From: Pseudomonas graminis
GTDB lineage: Bacteria; Pseudomonadota; Gammaproteobacteria; Pseudomonadales; Pseudomonadaceae
Reading direction: 5' to 3'
Assembly (NCBI RefSeq): GCF_001705435.1
Contig: NZ_MDEN01000058.1
Span: 124,001-188,000, forward strand
Length of the DNA: 64,000 nucleotides
This document shows, in pieces, positions 58,660 to 64,000 of the stretch. Position 1 is the stretch's first letter; each line of letters begins with the position of its first letter. The translations under genes and the position numbers were made by a program. The notes beneath the pieces were generated by a model. It worked only from the letters and a program-made list of their open reading frames with translations, did no database searches and was not told where the DNA came from.

Positions 58660-59307
58660 ATGCCGATGCACCCAATGGAACACAGCGCCTATCTGGCCTT
58701 GCGAGAAAACGCCACCGTGCTCGAAGCGGACGGATCCGGTGACAAGGTTCTGTTGCTTGAGGACGGCACCATTCTCAAACTGTTCCGCCGCAAGCGCCTG
58801 ATCAGCTCGGCCTTGCTGTTTCCCTACGCGCAACGCTTCGCCGACAACATCGAGGCCCTCAAAAAGCGCGGCATTCCCTGCCCGGACGTCATCGCCACCT
58901 ACCGAATTGCCAGCATCAGCCGCGACGGCGTGCGCTACACGCCGCTCCCCGGCCTGACCATCCGCCAGGTGCTGAAAGAGCACGGTGAAAGCGCGCCACT
59001 GCGGGCTGAGCTGGGTGCGTTCATCGCCCGCTTGCACGATCAAGGTGTTTATTTCCGCTCGCTGCATCTGGGCAACGTGATCCTCACCCCCGAGTCAAAA
59101 CTGGGGCTGATCGATATCTCTGACATGAAGTGCCAGCGCAGGACGTTGAGCGACTCGAAGCGGCTGCGCAATTTCCAACACCTGCTCCGCTACAAGGAAG
59201 ATCGCGCGTGGCTGGTGGAAAGCGATGCGGGCGTGGCCTTTATTTCGGCTTACACCAAAGGCCGGAGCGCGCACTTTACGGCGCGTTTGCAGGCGCTGTT
59301 TGCGTAG
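58660..59307 (+). CDS. LPS-core kinase-like protein (toluene-tolerance type)
   Basis: The 215-residue product resembles the BUD32/InaA-type small kinases annotated as toluene tolerance or LPS kinase genes in Pseudomonas (PA4998 position). A kinase-like core is visible: EADGSGDKVLLLEDGTILKL near the N-terminus, the catalytic-loop region YFRSLHLGNVIL and LGLIDISDM. The loop has Ser where an Asp is expected (HxD), so activity is uncertain. Its 3' end overlaps the convergent neighbour by 32 bp. Confidence 0.7.
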   Translation: MPMHPMEHSAYLALRENATVLEADGSGDKVLLLEDGTILKLFRRKRLISSALLFPYAQRFADNIEALKKRGIPCPDVIATYRIASISRDGVRYTPLPGLTIRQVLKEHGESAPLRAELGAFIARLHDQGVYFRSLHLGNVILTPESKLGLIDISDMKCQRRTLSDSKRLRNFQHLLRYKEDRAWLVESDAGVAFISAYTKGRSAHFTARLQALFA

Positions 59308-60169
59308 AGGCGTCGGATTGGACGCCCAGCAGTTCGTCGAGGCGCTGCAGGGTGATTTTAGGAATAACCCGCTCCGGCATGCGGCTGACGCGGGATAGGT
59401 TGAACACCTGCATGCCGGTTCTTGGGAGAATCTTGCGGGCCATCAGCGCGAAGCTTGGCAGGATGTACTGCTCGAAATCCTCGTCCAGGCTGCTGGGCAA
59501 AGCCGCTTCTCCCTTCTCGTAAAAGCGCCCTCCGCCCTGACGCAGGTCCATTCCGACCACGAACACCTGACAAAACCCCAGATGGCAAACCAGCTGCAAG
59601 GCGCCGAAAGGAATGGTCCGACTGCCGAAATAGCCTCGTTTGAGGTTCAGGCTGAAGCCGATACGATTGGGCTTGCGACGCAGCAGGGAGAAGTTCGAGA
59701 TCAGCTCATCGTCGTTACGGATAGACCACGCATAGGCTCGATCTGACATGACGGCCTTGCCTTCCTGGCGATTGACCCGCTCCAGCAGATAGATCTTTTT
59801 GCCGTTCAGGGCAGTGGCGTCAGCCGCGTGAATCGCCTGAAGCACATCAAGGCTCATCGCCAGATGCTCGCCATGGCTGACCCCCATCAGTGCGAGCGCC
59901 GGCCGGCCGATGACGAAATTCGGATCGTCACACAGGTAATAGAAAGGCCGTATGCCCTCGTCGACACAGCGCACGATCGAGCCGTTCATGGCGACAACCG
60001 GCAGGCTCCGGTAATTGCGAAGCGGGAACTCGTTCGCCGAGGGTCCGGACGCCAGCAGCAGCACCGGCCCTGTGACAGAACGCCGTGAATGCGCGAAGTC
60101 CTGCAGGCAAACTTCCAGATCATGCCCTACCAGCCAGCGTTGCTCGCCCCGCGCTTCAACCCTCAGCAC
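59276..60169 (-). CDS. LPS biosynthesis protein, MptE/DUF115-like
   Basis: The 297-residue product contains GPVLLLASGPSANEFPLRNY and VVAMNGSIVRCVDEGI, typical of the DUF115/MptE-like fold seen in LPS and flagellin-glycan genes; function is unassigned. The start is GTG at 60169 with GGGAGG 6 bases upstream, inside the waaL end (14-bp overlap), so translation is coupled to waaL. An in-frame extension into waaL is rejected. Confidence 0.65.
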   Translation of the reverse strand: MLRVEARGEQRWLVGHDLEVCLQDFAHSRRSVTGPVLLLASGPSANEFPLRNYRSLPVVAMNGSIVRCVDEGIRPFYYLCDDPNFVIGRPALALMGVSHGEHLAMSLDVLQAIHAADATALNGKKIYLLERVNRQEGKAVMSDRAYAWSIRNDDELISNFSLLRRKPNRIGFSLNLKRGYFGSRTIPFGALQLVCHLGFCQVFVVGMDLRQGGGRFYEKGEAALPSSLDEDFEQYILPSFALMARKILPRTGMQVFNLSRVSRMPERVIPKITLQRLDELLGVQSDASTQTAPANAP

Positions 60170-61364
60170 GCCGCGCCTCCCGCGAGATGGCCACGGCGCC
60201 GGCCAGCGGCAGCCAGAGCCATTCCCACACCAGATTGGGTGACCCAACGAAAGTGTGCAGCTCGACCGTCATCACCACGCCACCGGCGCAGAGGATCGCC
60301 AGCCAGAGCCGGGCGGTCTCCGAGGTCTTGCGCGCTCGCGCCAGACAAGCGCCGGCGTGCAGCATTGTCGCCAGCAGCAGCGCCAGACCGACGATGCCGA
60401 ACTGGTAGAGCACCTCGAAATACAGGCCGTGGGTATTGCGTACGATTTGCCCGGTGGAAAGGTGAACTTCCCCCAGCGGCGTACCGGCGCCAACCCCGAA
60501 CCACCAGTGCCCGGCCAGTCGCTCGAACACCGCCAGCCAGACTTCGTTGCGCCCCGTCACGCCGCGGGTCTGCACTTCGTACGCCAGCTCGCTGAAGCCG
60601 AATATGAGCACGAGCGCGATGACGATAGCCGCCGGGATGAGAATGTTGCGGCGCAGTTTGCCGCTGGTCATGGTGCCGAGCAGCACCAGACCGCCGACCG
60701 ATGAAGCCAGCCAGGCGCTGCGCGCGAACGTGAAGTAGATGTAGGTGGCAATAAGGGCGCAGCACAGCAACCAGAGAGCGATTTCGGCACGACGCCGTGA
60801 ACGTAGCGTCAGCCAGACCCCGGCCAGCAGAAACAAGCCGTAGTTCATGCCGGCAACGATGGTGTTGCCGAAGTCGGCCACATCGGTCACGCCCGAGCCG
60901 GCCAGTGACATCTGCCGATAGCCCAGAACAAAGGCGCCGTGAATGGCGAGATTGAGCATCGAAAACCCGGCGAACAGGGCGACCACCGCCACCGAGATCT
61001 TGAGGATTTTTTCCCAGTCGAAGGTGCCGCTCGCCCGTATCACGCCAACGCCGATGAAAAACACGAGAATGAGCAGAAGCCGACGCAGGGATTTCATGTC
61101 GTCGTCGGCCAGGAGGCTGTTGATCAGCATATAGGCGAACAGTAGCAGGACGGTATACGTCAGCGGACTGACTGAAAATGACCGCCGACTCAGCGCCGGC
61201 GCGGCGCAGAGCAAGGCAATGACCAGCGCCGCGCGAATGAACGCAGCCCAGGAACTTGACTCACCGGGCCACCAGAACGGCCCGAGAAATATGATCAGCA
61301 TCACCACTGCAAGCAGTAAACCTGCAATGTACCCCGCACGTGCCGGCAAATTTTTTACAACCAT
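60156..61364 (-). CDS. waaL: O-antigen ligase WaaL
   Basis: WaaL joins undecaprenyl-linked O-antigen to the lipid A-core in the periplasm. The 402-residue product has about 12 membrane segments and the large periplasmic loop with GRNEVWLAVFERLAGHWWFG and RNTHGLYFEVLYQFG, whose His is the conserved catalytic residue. No O-antigen genes are in the window. Confidence 0.9.
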   Translation of the reverse strand: MVVKNLPARAGYIAGLLLAVVMLIIFLGPFWWPGESSSWAAFIRAALVIALLCAAPALSRRSFSVSPLTYTVLLLFAYMLINSLLADDDMKSLRRLLLILVFFIGVGVIRASGTFDWEKILKISVAVVALFAGFSMLNLAIHGAFVLGYRQMSLAGSGVTDVADFGNTIVAGMNYGLFLLAGVWLTLRSRRRAEIALWLLCCALIATYIYFTFARSAWLASSVGGLVLLGTMTSGKLRRNILIPAAIVIALVLIFGFSELAYEVQTRGVTGRNEVWLAVFERLAGHWWFGVGAGTPLGEVHLSTGQIVRNTHGLYFEVLYQFGIVGLALLLATMLHAGACLARARKTSETARLWLAILCAGGVVMTVELHTFVGSPNLVWEWLWLPLAGAVAISREARRAEG

Positions 61365-61442
61365 TCCAATCCATATCCTGTGCTATGCAGCCGGGTGTTC
61401 ATTGCTATCAGAGGCCAATGGCTGCCAGCGGTTCGAGTGAAA

Positions 61443-62573
61443 TCAGGTTTCCGAAGTGAGCGCGACGACTTGCGGCAGCTGCCAGAAAACCGCTTTTACC
61501 GCCTCGTCGCTGAAACGGTCGCGCAGCCGCTGCAGCATCGCATCCGCGCAGGACTGGCGCAGTTCGGCGTCCATCCGCGAAAGATGTACCAGCCCTTGAG
61601 CCAACGGCTCGGCACCGCCCAGGGGGAACAGAATGCCCACGCCTTCGACGACTTCCTTCGCGCCGCCACAGGCTGTGGCCAGCAGCGGCACACCGGCCAC
61701 CATGGCTTCGAGCAAGACCATGCCGAAGGGCTCGTGATCGGAACTCAGCGCGAATACGTCGAAGGCCTTGAAGTAGCGGCTGGCCTGGGTCACTTGCCCC
61801 GCCAGCATGACCTCGTGGCCGATGCCCAACTCGACTGCCAGGTGCTTGAGGTCTTGCTCCAGTCGGCCCTGACCGAGAATCACCAGCTGGCTGTCAGCGG
61901 GCAGGTCGGGCAACGCCTGGGCGAAACCGCGAAGGAGCGTCGACTGGTCCTTGTCAGGGTGCAGCCGACCGACATTGCCGACCACCCACGCCTCCTGCGC
62001 CAGGCCCAATGCGTCGCGGGCCTCTTCGCGGGACAGCAGCGTAGCGCTGAGCTGATCGACATCGATGCGGTTGTAGAGGGTCTGGATACGCTCGGCCGGC
62101 CACTTGGGGAGGCACTTGCGTATGTCATCGCGCACGGCATCAGACACGCCGAGCAGGCTCAAACGGGAGCGGAACAGGTTAGCCAGCACCTTGCGGCTGC
62201 GGCGGCGGTAATCACCAAACGCATGATGAACACCGATCACCGGCAAGCGAGTCGCGACGAGGGCGATGTAGGTCGGCTTGAAACGGTGGGTGATGCAAAA
62301 CTGAAAACTGCGCGACGCCGCGATCTTGCGCAGATCGCGAATGGCTCCCACCTTCATGCCACCAATGGCTTTGGAGCTGTACTCCATGAACAGCACTTCG
62401 TCCGACGCGCAGCTGGCTGCAACGTCGGCATCGGCGGCGCCGGTCAGGAATACCGTGGTGACCCGGTATCCCCTGCCCACGAACAGGCTGGCGTATTGAC
62501 GGGCGCAGTCGAGGAACGGCCCGTCATAGCCGTGGCAGAACTGTAAAACATGACGCTCAGCTGAGCGTGTCAT
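61443..62573 (-). CDS. wapH: GT4 glycosyltransferase WapH-like
   Basis: This is a core-oligosaccharide glycosyltransferase of 376 residues, GT-B fold. The C-terminal donor site has the E-x7-E motif EPFGMVLLE, preceded by NVGRLHPDKDQSTLLRGF. By position (PA5004) it matches WapH, a predicted outer-core glucosyltransferase of P. aeruginosa. Its ATG lies inside the carbamoyltransferase end (17-bp overlap). Confidence 0.85.
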   Translation of the reverse strand: MTRSAERHVLQFCHGYDGPFLDCARQYASLFVGRGYRVTTVFLTGAADADVAASCASDEVLFMEYSSKAIGGMKVGAIRDLRKIAASRSFQFCITHRFKPTYIALVATRLPVIGVHHAFGDYRRRSRKVLANLFRSRLSLLGVSDAVRDDIRKCLPKWPAERIQTLYNRIDVDQLSATLLSREEARDALGLAQEAWVVGNVGRLHPDKDQSTLLRGFAQALPDLPADSQLVILGQGRLEQDLKHLAVELGIGHEVMLAGQVTQASRYFKAFDVFALSSDHEPFGMVLLEAMVAGVPLLATACGGAKEVVEGVGILFPLGGAEPLAQGLVHLSRMDAELRQSCADAMLQRLRDRFSDEAVKAVFWQLPQVVALTSET

Positions 62574-64000
62574 GGGTGTCCACGCCGTCTTTGACCACCA
62601 GAATGTCTTCCATGATCAGGTACTCCAGATCCGAGCCAAAGAACATGTTCAGCGCGTCGGTCGGCGAGCAGATCATTGGCTCGCCGCGGCGGTTGAGCGA
62701 CGTGTTGAGCGAGACACCGTTGCCGGTCAGGTCTTCGAGCGCCTTCATCATGTCGTAGTAACGCGGGTTGTACTCGCGCTTGAGCACCTGGGCGCGGGAC
62801 GTACCGTCTTCGTGGACGACTTCCGGCACACGGGTTTTCCACTCTTCCGCCACTTCGAAAGTGAAGGTCATGAACGGCGCCGGGTGATCGATCTTGATCA
62901 TCTGCGGGGCGACGGTGTCGAGCATCGACGGGCAGAACGGCCTCCAGCGCTCGCGGAACTTGATCTGATGGTTGATGCGATCGGCCACGCCGGCGACGCT
63001 CGGGCAGCCGATGATCGAACGACCACCGAGGGCGCGTGGGCCGAACTCCATGCGGCCCTGGAACCAGGCCACCGGATTGCCCGCGACCATGATCTTGGCG
63101 ATGCGCTCGGGGGTGTTGTCGATCTGGCGCCAGGCCGGCTTGCTCGGGTGGCGGGCGCAGGCGGCGATAACGTCTTCGTTGCTGTAGGACGGGCCGAGGT
63201 AGACGTGTTCCATCTTCTCGACCGGCACGCCGCGAGCGTGGGAAACGTAGGCGGCAGCACCCACAGCAGTGCCGGCATCACCCGACGCCGGCTGAACGAA
63301 CAGCTCTTTGACGTCAGGGCGCGCGATGATCTTCTGGTTCAGTTTGACGTTCAGCGCACAGCCGCCAGCGAAGGCGAGCTTGCCGGTTTCCTTGAGGATG
63401 TCACCCAGATAGTGGTCGATCATCTGCAGCGACAGCTTCTCGAACAGCGCCTGCATGCTGGCGGCGTAATGGATGTACGGCTCGTCGGCGATATCGCCTT
63501 CGCGCTTGGGACCCAGCCACTCGATCAGTTTCGGCGAGAAGTAGAAGCCTTTGCCCTTCTCTTTGTAACGGCGCAGACCAATGACGTTGGCGTATTCGGT
63601 GTTGATCACCAGTTCGCCGTTTTCAAAGGTGGCCAGACGGGAGAAATCGTATTTGGTCGCGTCGCCGTACGGCGCCATGCCCATGACTTTGAATTCGCCG
63701 TCGAGCATCTCGAAACCGAGGAATTCGGTGATCGCGCCATACAGGCCGCCGAGGGAATCCGGGTCGAAGAATTCCTTGATCTTGTGGATCTTGCCGTTTT
63801 CGCCGTAGCCGAAGAAGGTGGTGGCGTACTCGCCCTTGCCGTCGATGCCGAGGATCGCGGTTTTCTCTTGGAAACCGGAGCAGTGATAAGCGCTCGATGC
63901 GTGAGCCAGGTGGTGCTCGACGGGTTCGATCTTGATCTTTTTCGGATCGAAACCGAGTTGTTCCAGGCACCAGACGATCTTGTTGCGATAGCGCTTGTAG
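62557..64000 (-). CDS. LPS-core carbamoyltransferase (N-terminus outside window)
   Basis: This is a NodU/TobZ-type carbamoyltransferase. About 481 codons are visible; the family has about 585 residues, so roughly 100 N-terminal residues lie beyond the window. Present are [15 protein letters not shown] and [18 protein letters not shown] of the first domain, [29 protein letters not shown] and [13 protein letters not shown] of the C-terminal YrdC-like region. In P. aeruginosa the enzyme at this position carbamoylates a core heptose. It precedes wapH. Confidence 0.92.
   Translation of the reverse strand, partial: YKRYRNKIVWCLEQLGFDPKKIKIEPVEHHLAHASSAYHCSGFQEKTAILGIDGKGEYATTFFGYGENGKIHKIKEFFDPDSLGGLYGAITEFLGFEMLDGEFKVMGMAPYGDATKYDFSRLATFENGELVINTEYANVIGLRRYKEKGKGFYFSPKLIEWLGPKREGDIADEPYIHYAASMQALFEKLSLQMIDHYLGDILKETGKLAFAGGCALNVKLNQKIIARPDVKELFVQPASGDAGTAVGAAAYVSHARGVPVEKMEHVYLGPSYSNEDVIAACARHPSKPAWRQIDNTPERIAKIMVAGNPVAWFQGRMEFGPRALGGRSIIGCPSVAGVADRINHQIKFRERWRPFCPSMLDTVAPQMIKIDHPAPFMTFTFEVAEEWKTRVPEVVHEDGTSRAQVLKREYNPRYYDMMKALEDLTGNGVSLNTSLNRRGEPMICSPTDALNMFFGSDLEYLIMEDILVVKDGVDTHDTLS

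Overview
The window is a chromosomal segment of a fluorescent-type Pseudomonas. The evidence is high G+C content, Pseudomonas housekeeping protein sequences, and a gene order that, from memory, follows the P. aeruginosa PAO1 block from purA (PA4938) to the LPS-core carbamoyltransferase (PA5005) with a few insertions and losses. I cannot place it to species. I see no tRNA, rRNA, CRISPR array, insertion sequence or prophage. About 55 protein genes are supported; the two at the window edges (purA and the carbamoyltransferase) are cut by the window.

Region 1-16.5 kb. A long minus-strand operon runs nnrD-tsaE-amiB-mutL-miaA-hfq-hflX-hflK-hflC, mostly with overlapping or closely spaced genes, followed by hisZ and purA. 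It covers metabolite repair, tRNA modification, cell separation, mismatch repair, RNA chaperoning and membrane protease control. Divergent or neighbouring are queG, a TRIC-type channel gene, orn and rsgA.

Region 16.6-27 kb. motA-motB sit behind a FliA (sigma-28) type promoter. A plus-strand series HDOD protein-rhdA-psd-PilZ-like protein follows. serB is divergent from a long Smp/YtjB-like membrane protein. The fimX gene that I recall at this site in PAO1 is absent.

Region 27-36.6 kb. This is a minus-strand topoisomerase IV block (parE, a phytase-like exported protein, an aspartic protease-like protein, parC). Upstream are yqiA, cpdA, a DUF1249 gene and the Nudix hydrolase nudF.

Region 36.7-45.4 kb. 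An RsiV-like lipoprotein is followed by a two-gene islet that looks like a type VI secretion DNase effector (Tde/Ntox15, HNPD motif, glycine-zipper N-terminal region) with its Tdi-like immunity protein. No VgrG, Hcp or adaptor gene is nearby. Next come cytX and thiC, transcribed together behind a TPP riboswitch, and then tolC. Two non-coding repeat clusters (a heptamer repeat and inverted REP-like elements) lie here.

Region 45.4-64 kb. This is lipopolysaccharide inner-core and lipid A export: waaA, hldE, msbA, waaL, wapH, a carbamoyltransferase, a kinase-like protein, mig-14, the PIG-L deacetylase dnpA, and several unassigned transferase-like genes, one resembling the GT29 sialyltransferase fold. 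An EmrE-type pump, an FAD oxidoreductase, an aldo/keto reductase and an unassigned gene sit between waaA and the core cluster.

The least ordinary items are the orphan Tde/Tdi-like pair, the GT29-like core gene, the kinase-like protein lacking the usual catalytic aspartate, and several structured intergenic elements. I did not find a convincing wholly new system.
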